From: Pirellulaceae bacterium
GTDB taxonomy: Bacteria; Planctomycetota; Planctomycetia; Pirellulales; Pirellulaceae
NCBI GenBank assembly: GCA_025459145.1
Contig: JALORD010000007.1
Coordinates: forward strand, 1-49,306
Direction of reading: 5' to 3'
Length of the DNA: 49,306 nucleotides
Shown here: positions 36,416-44,498 of the stretch, one piece after another
Layout: each line of letters begins with the position of its first letter
Numbering within the stretch: position 1 is the stretch's first letter
Made by a program: the position numbers and the translations under genes
Notes under the pieces: generated by a model
What the model saw: the letters and a program-made list of their open reading frames with translations, nothing else
Told to the model about the DNA's origin: nothing
Databases searched by the model: none

Positions 36416-37588
36416 ATGTCAACCGACGCTTCGCCGCGGTCCCCTGATGGCACTGCGGTCACCTCTCTCCGTGTTACTGCCAGCGCCTCTGCCGGCCGGC
36501 GGATCAGTTCGCTCGACCAGTTTCGAGGCTACACCGTCGCGGGGATGTTCCTCGTGAACTTTGTCGGCGGATACACGGTGATTAAGGAAGCGTTGCCGAA
36601 TCTTCTCCATCATCACACATTCTGTAGCTATGCCGACACGATCATGCCGCAGTTTTTTCTGGCGGTCGGCTTTGGCTATCGGATGACGTTCCTTCGCCGC
36701 CGCGAGCGGGAGGGAATTTGGCCGGCCTATCGGCATGTGCTGTGGCGGGTCGCGGGCCTGTTGGTCATCGCCCTGTTCGTCCACGGCCTGGATGGCGATT
36801 TCGATTCATGGCAGGAAGTGGTTGAACTCGGCCCGCGCGGGTTCGTGGAAACGGCGTTTCAGCGCAGTTACTTCCAGACGCTCACGCACATCGCGGTGAC
36901 GACGCTGTGGGTGCTGCCGGTGATCGCCGCCGGTTGGTGGCCGCGCGTCGCTTTTATGGCGGCCAGCGGCGTGCTGTTTCACCTGCTTTCGCAGGCTAGT
37001 TACTACGACTGGGTTTTGAAGCGGCCGGGAATCGACGGCGGTCCGTTGGGATTTCTCACCTGGACGATTCCGCTCCTGGCCGGCACGCTGGCCTACGATC
37101 TGTGGCAGGCGAGCGAGCGACCGCCGGTTACCAAACTGCTGCTCTACGGCGCGGCGCTCGCCGCGCTGGGTTATGCCCTGGCCTCGCTGAACACGATCAC
37201 GCCGCCGAACAGCCTCGCTTCCGGACAGTGGCCGCTTGTCGAACCGCCGTTCGTCCGGCCGAGCCAACCCGTCAACATCTGGACGATGAGCCAACGGGCC
37301 GGCAGCGTGTCGTACCTCACATTCGGTGCCGGTTTTTCATTGCTGACACTCGCCCTGTTTGTCCTCGTGTCCGATGTTGCCGGCTGGCAATTGCCTCTGT
37401 TCCGGACGCTCGGAACCAACGCCCTCGTGGCCTACGTCCTGCACGATCTGGTGATGAGTGCGATGGGCCCCTTCATCCCCCGCGACGCTCCACTGTGGTA
37501 CTTGGCGGCGGCGTTCGTGCTGTTCTTCGCCGTTTGCTACGCGTGCCTCCGCTATTTGGAGGCGAATCGCCTCTATCTAAAGTTGTAA
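36416..37588 (+). CDS. HGSNAT-like membrane acyltransferase
   Basis: 390 aa, about ten hydrophobic segments. SLDQFRGYTVAGMFLVNFVG followed by ADTIMPQFFLAVGFGYRM and YRHVLWRVAGLLVIAL is the pattern of heparan-alpha-glucosaminide N-acetyltransferase-like proteins, and FRTLGTNALVAYVLHDLVM is the usual C-terminal part. In this family acetyl groups are moved across the membrane to sugar amines; the substrate here is unknown. The ATG at 36416 is chosen because the conserved SLDQFRG begins 35-40 residues later. Divergent from moaC. Confidence 0.85.
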   Translation: MSTDASPRSPDGTAVTSLRVTASASAGRRISSLDQFRGYTVAGMFLVNFVGGYTVIKEALPNLLHHHTFCSYADTIMPQFFLAVGFGYRMTFLRRREREGIWPAYRHVLWRVAGLLVIALFVHGLDGDFDSWQEVVELGPRGFVETAFQRSYFQTLTHIAVTTLWVLPVIAAGWWPRVAFMAASGVLFHLLSQASYYDWVLKRPGIDGGPLGFLTWTIPLLAGTLAYDLWQASERPPVTKLLLYGAALAALGYALASLNTITPPNSLASGQWPLVEPPFVRPSQPVNIWTMSQRAGSVSYLTFGAGFSLLTLALFVLVSDVAGWQLPLFRTLGTNALVAYVLHDLVMSAMGPFIPRDAPLWYLAAAFVLFFAVCYACLRYLEANRLYLKL

Positions 37589-37655
37589 ACGGACACGCGG
37601 CGCAGGACGGCAGTGTCCAGGCACTCGGTATGCTGAGTCCAAGTCCCTGTCATGG

Positions 37656-37683
37656 TTGAACTTGGGGCGTTCTCTGGTAGGAT
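37656..37683 (+). promoter_or_regulatory. Weak sigma70-like promoter before the small ORF
   Basis: TTGAAC, 16-nt spacer, TAGGAT: each box matches 4 of 6 consensus positions. It lies about 230 nt upstream of the small ORF at 37913 in a 324-nt gap that otherwise holds no gene. Weak support. Confidence 0.25.
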
Positions 37684-37831
37684 AAAGAGTCTCGCGATCC
37701 GGACGGCGCTCGTTCGGTTCGCAAGCCGGTTCACAAACCGGGCGGTAGACGGTTGGTTCGCATGGTCGCCCGTTCGCGGCGCTGGTGCTTACGATTGGAT
37801 GTGCGTTCGTCATACCACTCTGTCCAACAAC

Positions 37832-37848
37832 GGTCAGAATCTGACCGC
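37832..37848. repeat. Palindrome CGGTCAG-AAT-CTGACCG
   Basis: A perfect 7-bp inverted repeat with a 3-nt centre, followed at once by a third GGTCAG copy at 37850-37855. It sits about 65 nt upstream of the small ORF and could be an operator or a leader hairpin. Confidence 0.45.
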
Positions 37849-37912
37849 GGTCAGGCGGAGTGGGAGCCGGTACTTTGCCCCCTGCGTGCAGGAAGCCGAA
37901 GGTGAGGGATTG

Positions 37913-38155
37913 ATGTCTCTGATCTTAATGATCCTGCGATTGCTGTTCGGTTGGATTCGGCCCTCCTGGGATGAGGCGTTGCCGCTAGCCATTCGGCGCG
38001 ACGGCAGACTCGAAAGCCGCCCCGATCCCTGGAGCATGCCGCGCCGCCAACCGCGTCCGGCAATCGGGCAAAGGACAACCTTTTGGCGCGCGATGCTGCG
38101 CGCTTTGGGCCACTGGTATAGCTACTGGTTCGGCCCCCGGCCGAAGCGGTCCTGA
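37913..38155 (+). CDS. Small basic protein of unknown function
   Basis: 80 aa. A GAGGGA Shine-Dalgarno lies 4-5 nt before the ATG. The protein has a short hydrophobic N-terminal segment ([14 protein letters not shown]), then a basic, tryptophan- and proline-containing region ([19 protein letters not shown]) and ends in [11 protein letters not shown]. An in-frame ATG at 37652 would add 87 residues of poor quality. It lies between the acyltransferase and rny on the same strand. Not recognised; might be a small membrane-associated protein. Confidence 0.55.
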   Translation: MSLILMILRLLFGWIRPSWDEALPLAIRRDGRLESRPDPWSMPRRQPRPAIGQRTTFWRAMLRALGHWYSYWFGPRPKRS

Positions 38156-38288
38156 ACGCCGGGCTGCGGCCATCCGGGCCTCTGCCAGCCTCTCCCTCGC
38201 GAGAAACGTTCCGATCGTATTGCCAGCGCTGCGACCCCGCGGGTTTGCACCCTCGATCGTCGCGCTCGGACAATACAGGGAGATTTTC

Positions 38289-39995
38289 GTGGGCGAGGGT
38301 GCTCCTCTACATATTCTGGCCGTGCTGGATCAGCAGACGCTGGGTCAACTGGCGCAGGGTCCACTGGTGCTAGGTCAACTCGTGCTGGGCCAGCTTACCG
38401 ACTTCGCTCAGCACGTTCCGCTCCTGGCTCAGATGAGTCAGACAACCCAAGTGATTGTCGTCCTGGTGGCGACAGTCTTGGCGGCCGGACTAACGTTCGC
38501 TGTCGTCAAGTTTCTCGATCGGCTGCGCAAAGTCGATGCCGAGAATTTGGCCCGACAAATTGTCGACCGCGCGGAACAAGAGGCTGCCAGCAAGCTGAAA
38601 GAGGCTGAACTGGCCGCCAAAGAGAAAGAGTTGGCCCAGAAGGCCGAATCGGAACGGATGTTGTCGAAGGCCCGCGAAGAATTGCGGGAACGCGAGCGGA
38701 CGCTCGATCGCCGCCAGGAACTGCTCGGCCAGCAGGACGACGATCTGCGGAAGCAGCAGAAGATGGTCGAATCGAACCAGCGCCGGCTGGCGGAACGGCT
38801 CGACGACGCTAATCGCCGCCACGACGAACTGGGCAAGATGCTGGAAATGCAGCGGCAAACGCTGCACTCGCTGAGCGGCCTGTCGCCCGGCGAGGCGACC
38901 AAGCGCCTGCTCGATTCGCTCGAGCAGGAACTGCAGCAGGAAATGGGCGCAATCATCATGCGCCATGAAAAGCGAATGACCGAAGTGGTCGAGCAGAAGT
39001 CGCGGGACATCGTGCTCGTGGCGATGCAGCGGTATGCCGCCGCCCACACCGCCGAGCACACGACGAGCACCGTCGACATCCCCAACGACGAGATGAAGGG
39101 GCGAATCATCGGCCGCGAAGGGCGGAACATTCGCACTTTCGAAAAGGCAACCGGCGTCGATGTGATCATCGACGACACGCCAGGCGTGGTGATCGTCAGC
39201 GGCTTCGACCCGGTCCGCCGCGAAATTGCCCGCCAGACGCTCAACAAGCTGATCGCCGACGGCCGGATTCACCCCACGCGGATCGAAGAAATTGCCGCCG
39301 AAACGCAAAAGGAGATCGAAGCCTTCATTCAGAAGAAAGGCGAAGAGGCCGCCCAGGAAGTCAACGTGCACGGCCTCCACCCCAAGATCCACTACATGCT
39401 GGGCCGGCTACACTTCCGCACCAGCTACAGCCAGAATGTCCTGCGGCATAGCGTCGAAGTGGCGTTCCTTACCGGCATGCTGGCCGAGATGGTCGGCCTC
39501 AACGGCGATATCGCCCGCCGCTCGGGCCTGCTGCACGACATCGGCAAGGCGGCCGATCACGAACTCGAAGGAGGGCACCCGAAAATCGGCGCCGACCTGC
39601 TCAAGCGGCACGGCGAGAAGCCCGAGATTGTCCACGCGGCGTTCGGCCATCACGACGAGATTGTCACCGAGTATCCATACACGATGCTGGTAGCGACGGC
39701 GGATGCCTGCAGCGCGTCGCGGCCTGGCGCTCGGCGGGAGTCGCTCGAGCGGTACATCAAACGGATGGAAGAGCTGGAATCGATCGCCTGCGGATTCCCC
39801 GGGGTGGAACAGGCCTTTGCCATTCAAGCGGGGCGCGAACTGCGCGTCATTGCCAGCGCCCGCGACACGGACGACGGCAAGGCGGCCAAAATCTGCCGCG
39901 ATATTGCCAAGGCGTTCGAGGAGCAACTTACTTATCCTGGCGAAATCAAGGTGACCGTCGTCCGAGAGTCCCGATTTACGGAAGTAGCCCGCTAG
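38289..39995 (+). CDS. rny: Ribonuclease Y
   Basis: 568 aa. Membrane-anchored endoribonuclease that starts mRNA decay. An N-terminal hydrophobic segment ([19 protein letters not shown]) at about 55-75 is followed by a long coiled coil, a KH RNA-binding domain with [21 protein letters not shown]-like core, and an HD domain ([20 protein letters not shown], then [15 protein letters not shown]). I chose the GTG at 38289 because AGGGAG lies 6 nt upstream; a longer open frame lacks a Shine-Dalgarno. Unusually, some 50 residues precede the membrane segment and contain three LGQL repeats. ymdB follows, as in Bacillus. Confidence 0.94.
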   Translation: MGEGAPLHILAVLDQQTLGQLAQGPLVLGQLVLGQLTDFAQHVPLLAQMSQTTQVIVVLVATVLAAGLTFAVVKFLDRLRKVDAENLARQIVDRAEQEAASKLKEAELAAKEKELAQKAESERMLSKAREELRERERTLDRRQELLGQQDDDLRKQQKMVESNQRRLAERLDDANRRHDELGKMLEMQRQTLHSLSGLSPGEATKRLLDSLEQELQQEMGAIIMRHEKRMTEVVEQKSRDIVLVAMQRYAAAHTAEHTTSTVDIPNDEMKGRIIGREGRNIRTFEKATGVDVIIDDTPGVVIVSGFDPVRREIARQTLNKLIADGRIHPTRIEEIAAETQKEIEAFIQKKGEEAAQEVNVHGLHPKIHYMLGRLHFRTSYSQNVLRHSVEVAFLTGMLAEMVGLNGDIARRSGLLHDIGKAADHELEGGHPKIGADLLKRHGEKPEIVHAAFGHHDEIVTEYPYTMLVATADACSASRPGARRESLERYIKRMEELESIACGFPGVEQAFAIQAGRELRVIASARDTDDGKAAKICRDIAKAFEEQLTYPGEIKVTVVRESRFTEVAR

Positions 39996-40059
39996 AGTCC
40001 GTGAGTGCCGCGATATCGGGCGATGAATGGCGGCCGGCGGACAAGGTGAATTGATCGCA

Positions 40060-40893
40060 ATGCGGATTCTGTTGATTGGCGACATCGTCGGGCGGCCGGG
40101 AATGCGAATCGTAACCCACGCGGTTCCGATCCTTCGGCGGCGAGAATCGCTCGATCTGGTCGTTGCCAATGCGGAGAACGCGGCGGACGGCTCGGGGCTC
40201 AGTCCGTCGCAGTATCACAAGCTGATCGCGGCCGGAGTGGACTGCATTACGCTGGGGGACCACATTTACCGCCGCTCCGAGATTTGCGGCGTCCTGAATT
40301 CCCAGTCCAACATCGTCAAACCGGCCAACTATCCGGCGGCCGCGCCGGGGCGGACGTGGGCGGTGGTCGCGGCGGCCAGCGGCGTGCAGGTCGCGGTCGT
40401 GAGCCTGCTGGGCCGAGTCTTCATGCGGCCGGTCGATTGCCCGTTTCAGGCGATCGACCGCGTGCTTGAGGAGATTCCCGCCGAGGTTCGCCTGCGGGTG
40501 GTCGACCTGCATGCCGAAGCGACGAGCGATAAGCAACTACTGGGTCGGTATCTCGACGGACGGGTGACGGCAGTGCTGGGAACCCATACGCACGTGACGA
40601 CCGCCGACGAGCGGATCCTGCCGGGGGGGACTGCGTTTCAGTGCGACGTGGGAATGACGGGCCCGCACGACAGCATCCTGGGCCGGCGAATCGATCGAGT
40701 CCTGGAAACGACGACCACGTTTCAGCCCACGCATTTCGATGTGGCCGAAGGAGATGTGCGGATCAGCGCTACCCTAGTCGAAGCCGACGAGGCGACCGGC
40801 CGGGCGACAGCAGTCCAGCGGCTGTGCATTCGCGAGGACGACGTCCGCGACTGGCCGGCGAATCAGGTGCCGGCCACGCCGCCGCTCATGTAG
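40060..40893 (+). CDS. ymdB: YmdB-family metallophosphoesterase
   Basis: 277 aa. The TIGR00282/YmdB family pattern is clear: MRILLIGDIVGRPGM, VVANAENAADGSGLS, DCITLGDHIYRR, VDLHAEATSDK and GTHTHVTTADERILPGGTA followed by CDVGMTGPHDSILG, giving Asp, Glu, Asn and His ligands of the dinuclear metal centre. Family members hydrolyse 2',3'-cyclic nucleotides. The ATG at 40060 fits the family start; an ATG at 40027 is in frame with poorer sequence. It lies 64 nt after rny, the same pairing as rny-ymdB in Firmicutes. Confidence 0.93.
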   Translation: MRILLIGDIVGRPGMRIVTHAVPILRRRESLDLVVANAENAADGSGLSPSQYHKLIAAGVDCITLGDHIYRRSEICGVLNSQSNIVKPANYPAAAPGRTWAVVAAASGVQVAVVSLLGRVFMRPVDCPFQAIDRVLEEIPAEVRLRVVDLHAEATSDKQLLGRYLDGRVTAVLGTHTHVTTADERILPGGTAFQCDVGMTGPHDSILGRRIDRVLETTTTFQPTHFDVAEGDVRISATLVEADEATGRATAVQRLCIREDDVRDWPANQVPATPPLM

Positions 40894-40933
40894 CAGCGAT
40901 CGTTAAGCGGCGTGCACGCATTCCGAACTCGAC

Positions 40934-43051
40934 TCATCCCACATCCCCGAGGTCGAGCGCTTCCCCATAGCGGAAGAGCACCATCCGCCGCAGCGCGGCG
41001 AATCGGGGCGTCGTCAGTTCCGGGTCGACCGCGACGAGCTCCTGGGCATCGCGGCGCGCTTCCTCGACGATTGCCGTATCCCGCGCGAGATCGGCAATCC
41101 GTAGCGGCGGCAGACCGTGCTGCCGCGTGCCAAACAGGTCCCCCGGGCCGCGGAGGCGAAAGTCGATCTCCGCCAGCGCAAACCCATCGCTGGTCTTCGT
41201 AAACGCGTCGAGCCGGTCGCGCGATTCGTCGGTCTGCGGGTTGGCAAAGACGCACAGGTAGCCCGGATGGCTCCCCCGGCTGATCCGCCCGCGAAGCTGA
41301 TGCAGTTGGGCGAGGCCAAACCGCTCGCCCCCCTCGATCGCCATTAGCGTGGCGTTGGGCACATCGACTCCCACCTCGACGACGCTCGTGGCGACGAGCA
41401 CCTGCGTGCGGCCGCTGCGAAAAGCGTCCATAGCGGCGTCCTTTTCGCTCGGCGTCATCCGGCCGTGCAAAAGCCCCAGCGAGTAGTTGGCCAATTCGCC
41501 GCGCGAGAGGACCTCGAACAACTCGCGTACGTTAACTCCTTCGACAAAATCGCTCTCCTCGACGAGCGGCGCGATGATATAGCCCTGCCGCCCGGCATCC
41601 AGCTCCTTGCGGAAGAACTGCCACCACTTGAGCCGCTGGGCGTCGGCGGCCCAGTAGGTATGCACCTTCTGGCGGCCCGGAGGCACGTCGCGGAGGGTCG
41701 ATACGTCGAGATCGCCGAACAGCGTCATGCCGACGGTGCGGGGAATCGGGGTGGCTGTCATCACCAGGTAATGCGGGTCGATGCCGGCCTTTTTGAGGGC
41801 CGCCCGCTGCCGCACGCCAAACCGGTGCTGCTCGTCGATCACGACGAGTCCCAACTTGGCAAACTCGACTCCCGACTGGGCCACGGCATGCGTGACCGCG
41901 TGCGTGCCGACGACGATGTCGAGCTCTCCAGCCGCAATCTTTCCGAGCAGATCGGCTCGCTCGCCTACGGTGAGCGTCCCGGTCAAGAGGCCAATCCGCA
42001 CCTTGCTGGCGGCCAGCGCCCGGCTGAGCGTTTGCTGGTGCTGGCGAGCGAGGATTTCCGTCGGGGCCATGAACGCTGCCTGATAGCCGTGGGCGACGGC
42101 CAGCAGCATCGCATACATCGCGGCGACTGTCTTGCCGCTGCCGACTTCTCCCTGCAGGAGGCGATTCATGGGATGAGGCCGAGCCATGTCGGCACAGATT
42201 TCGTCAATCGTTTGCCGCTGGCCGGCCGTCAGTTCGAAGGGAAAGAGCCGCACGATGCGGGCGTCGATCTTGCTGCTGGTGGGAAGCGGCGGCGCAGCGC
42301 GATTGTGCTCCAGGCGATACTTCCGCAGCGCGAGCGCAAGCTGCAGGACAAACAGCTCCTGATAAATGAAGCGTCGCCGGGCCTGCTCGAGACTGGCCTG
42401 ATCGTCAGGCGAGTGAATCTGCGGCAGGGCCCGGCGGATGGGCCACAGGTCGTGAGCCGCCAGGAAGTCTTCGGGAAAAACGTCGTCGACGAGTTCCGCG
42501 AGCGATTCCACGACACCGCCGACCATCCGCCGCATCTGGTTTTGGTTGATGCCGTCGGTGAGCGGATAGACGGGGAGAATCCGGCCGGCGGGGGCGTCTT
42601 CGTTTTCGGCCAGCGGCTCGATCCGCGGATGAATCATCTCCCAGCGGAGCCCTTCGAGCTTGGGCTCGCCCGAGACCATCAGTCGGCGGCCTTCCTCGAG
42701 CTTCTGCCGCATCCAGGGCTGATTGAACCACAGGCAGCGGAGAAACCGCGTCCCTTGCCGCAGCAACATCCCCAAGAGCGATTTGCCGGGCCCGGTGTTC
42801 CGCAGTTCAACCTCCTCGACGATGCCGACAACGCTGGCCGAGCGGCCTTCCTCGAGCTGATCGATCTCGCGCAGCTCCGACAGATCCTGATAGGCCCGTG
42901 GGAAGAAGAACAGAAAATCGCGGGCGTAGTGCAGGTCGAGCTTGGCCAGCAGTTCCGCCCGCTGCGGCCCGATCCCCTTCACAAACTGCGCAGGAGTCGC
43001 CAGCCGCTCGGCAGCGGAGGGACCGGGGGATGCGGGAGGAACCGAGGACAT
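40934..43051 (-). CDS. recG: ATP-dependent DNA helicase RecG
   Basis: 705 aa. Reverses stalled forks and processes Holliday junctions. The N-terminal wedge/OB part (FVKGIGPQRAELLAKLDLHY, DFLFFFPRAYQDLS) is followed by the SF2 helicase motifs: MNRLLQGEVGSGKTVAAM (Walker A), APTEILARQH, GLVVIDEQHRFGVRQR (DEQH), MTATPIPRT, VATSVVEVGVDVPNATLM and QLHQLRGRISRG, then the TRG-type end. The ATG at 43051 avoids 48 poor residues of the longer frame. Convergent with ymdB. Confidence 0.96.
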   Translation of the reverse strand: MSSVPPASPGPSAAERLATPAQFVKGIGPQRAELLAKLDLHYARDFLFFFPRAYQDLSELREIDQLEEGRSASVVGIVEEVELRNTGPGKSLLGMLLRQGTRFLRCLWFNQPWMRQKLEEGRRLMVSGEPKLEGLRWEMIHPRIEPLAENEDAPAGRILPVYPLTDGINQNQMRRMVGGVVESLAELVDDVFPEDFLAAHDLWPIRRALPQIHSPDDQASLEQARRRFIYQELFVLQLALALRKYRLEHNRAAPPLPTSSKIDARIVRLFPFELTAGQRQTIDEICADMARPHPMNRLLQGEVGSGKTVAAMYAMLLAVAHGYQAAFMAPTEILARQHQQTLSRALAASKVRIGLLTGTLTVGERADLLGKIAAGELDIVVGTHAVTHAVAQSGVEFAKLGLVVIDEQHRFGVRQRAALKKAGIDPHYLVMTATPIPRTVGMTLFGDLDVSTLRDVPPGRQKVHTYWAADAQRLKWWQFFRKELDAGRQGYIIAPLVEESDFVEGVNVRELFEVLSRGELANYSLGLLHGRMTPSEKDAAMDAFRSGRTQVLVATSVVEVGVDVPNATLMAIEGGERFGLAQLHQLRGRISRGSHPGYLCVFANPQTDESRDRLDAFTKTSDGFALAEIDFRLRGPGDLFGTRQHGLPPLRIADLARDTAIVEEARRDAQELVAVDPELTTPRFAALRRMVLFRYGEALDLGDVG

Positions 43052-43225
43052 GCGATGCGGCGGGCCGAGGGCGTTACGAACGGCAATTGCGGCAATCGTA
43101 ACAGCCGCCGTTTGAGCATACTGCTGGCCGAATCGGGCTGCCACCTGCGGAGATGGTGCTGTTCCGAACGGCCCCGCCCGCGAATTTAACGTCACGCCGC
43201 AACGTCGGCCGGCGGGCCTCTCAAG

Positions 43226-43308
43226 AATCCGCGTCCATTTGCGTTTATCCGCGGCCCTGACCGGGCATTTTTTCCGCAGATTTTCGCCGTTGAACGCAAC
43301 TGCGGCGG
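43226..43308. repeat. Short intergenic repeat, two units
   Basis: Unit A (43226-43254) reads AATCCGCGTCCATTTGCGTT... and unit B (43272-43308) reads CCGCAGATTTTCGCCGTTGA.... The two look like opposite-orientation degenerate copies of one motif, with alternating CCGCAGAT and TGAACGCA elements. Unit B is close to the copy at 43928. Such motifs are dispersed intergenic repeats in several planctomycete-like genomes. Confidence 0.6.
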
Positions 43309-43321
43309 TGAGAAAAGATTG

Positions 43322-43771
43322 TCAGCCGCGGCGCTCCGTGGTCTCGCCTCCGTCGGGCTTCACTTTCGATTCTGCCGAAATGAGCAGACCCGATTCGTCC
43401 CACGCCTTGGCCAGATCGAACTGGATCCACTCGGGACTGAGGTGAATGTCGAGGGAATCGAGCCGTCCTGGCCCCAGGTTCTGATAGCCGTGCGGGATGT
43501 TGGCAGGCCCCAAGACAACGTCCCCCGCTTCGGCATCGATCGTCTTGTCGCCGACCGTGAAGCGAGCGCGCCCCTCGGTGATCGTGAAGATTTCGTCATA
43601 GGGATGCACATGGAGCGTTGGCCCCGCGCCCACGACGTCCGTCACGTAACGGATCAGGGTAACGTTGGTCCGCAAGTCCTTACCTTCGAGCAGGCCGCGT
43701 AGTGCCCGCCCCGGATGCTGCCACTGGCTGGCAGTCACCTTCGCGGGCTCAACTTTCGAGGGAATCTTCAT
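43322..43771 (-). CDS. Cupin-domain protein
   Basis: 149 aa, single cupin barrel. Motif 1 is TLHVHPYDEIFTITEGRA, with two His and a Glu as likely metal ligands, and motif 2 is GDVVLGPANIPHGYQNLG. The ATG at 43771 has GAGGA 10 nt upstream and gives a typical length; longer frame upstream is not conserved-looking. Soluble, probably a small metal-binding isomerase, dioxygenase or sugar-binding protein. It is flanked on both sides by copies of the same intergenic repeat (43272 and 43928). Confidence 0.88.
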   Translation of the reverse strand: MKIPSKVEPAKVTASQWQHPGRALRGLLEGKDLRTNVTLIRYVTDVVGAGPTLHVHPYDEIFTITEGRARFTVGDKTIDAEAGDVVLGPANIPHGYQNLGPGRLDSLDIHLSPEWIQFDLAKAWDESGLLISAESKVKPDGGETTERRG

Positions 43772-44170
43772 CGTGGTCTTTTCCTCAGTCCGGGGGCACC
43801 GGGGCCAATGATCATGCAAAGCGGGATCGACGTCGTTTCGGCACCGCAAGTGGCGCCGCCCTCCGCCGCCGAACTAGTTTACAGGCCGTTTCTGCCGATC
43901 GCCTGCCAGCAGCTCTGCACGGGTTTCTTGCCGCAGATTTTCGCCGATGAACGCAGATCCGGCGGATGGCAACTAAGGACATACGGCCGAGTCACAACCC
44001 ATCGAACTGGCGTAACTGATTATCGGCACTCTGGCCCCCAGGGCTCGCAACGCACCGGTGGCGAGCGGTCGGCGATGACCTGGGAAACAAGCCGAACGTC
44101 GAACTACAACACAATCACTCAGTCTTCAACGCTCTCGGTGCGCCCCCGACACAGAGAGATGCCAAAAAAG
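43772..44170. other. Intergenic region with repeat copy
   Basis: 399 nt between the cupin start and the small unknown gene's stop. It holds one repeat copy (43928-43965); the part from about 43970 to 44170 is less GC-rich than the window average. No gene was found. Confidence 0.5.
43928..43965. repeat. Second copy of the intergenic repeat
   Basis: CCGCAGATTTTCGCCGATGA and the following ACGCAGATCCGGCGG match unit B at 43272-43308 at about 30 of 36 positions, in the same orientation. The copies bracket the cupin gene about 650 bp apart. Confidence 0.75.
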
Positions 44171-44413
44171 TTAGGCTACGGTCGTGTTCGACACTTTTGC
44201 GTTAGCATCGAGCCACTCTGCTGCCTGACTCTTGGCGTCGGCGACAGTATCAGACTCTCCGCCGTGAACACAGTAGCGGAAATCTTCATGAAAAATGCAC
44301 CACGCATACTTTCCAGCATTAGTGCTCACGCCAATCTGAGCTGAGAACCGAGTCTCGGTCGTCCCGTAGTAGTACTCGTATGTTGCTTCTACCTTGGTCC
44401 ATTCAATCGTCAT
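44171..44413 (-). CDS. Small protein of unknown function
   Basis: 80 aa from the ATG at 44413. Aromatic-rich beta-like start (TIEWTKVEATYEYYYGTTE), a middle with KYAWCIFHEDFRYCVHGGES and a helical end (ADAKSQAAEWLDAN). Codon use is less GC-biased than in neighbouring genes. It resembles small single-domain orphan proteins of genomic islands; no family recognised. The gene may be a recent arrival, with the repeat copies nearby. Confidence 0.6.
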   Translation of the reverse strand: MTIEWTKVEATYEYYYGTTETRFSAQIGVSTNAGKYAWCIFHEDFRYCVHGGESDTVADAKSQAAEWLDANAKVSNTTVA

Positions 44414-44498
44414 GACGTGTGAAGCGGCGGGGTGGGGCAGGTCGACCGGCCGATCTGTGACTCTTGATTCTACCAGGCCGCCCGCCCCCGGCATGCCG

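Noticed and set aside
37652-37912. 87-residue upstream extension of the small ORF
   Set aside because: Non-conserved-looking composition, and a better Shine-Dalgarno precedes the ATG at 37913.
41465-43189. 574-codon frame antisense to recG
   Set aside because: recG motifs are unambiguous on the minus strand; the opposite frame is a high-GC artefact.
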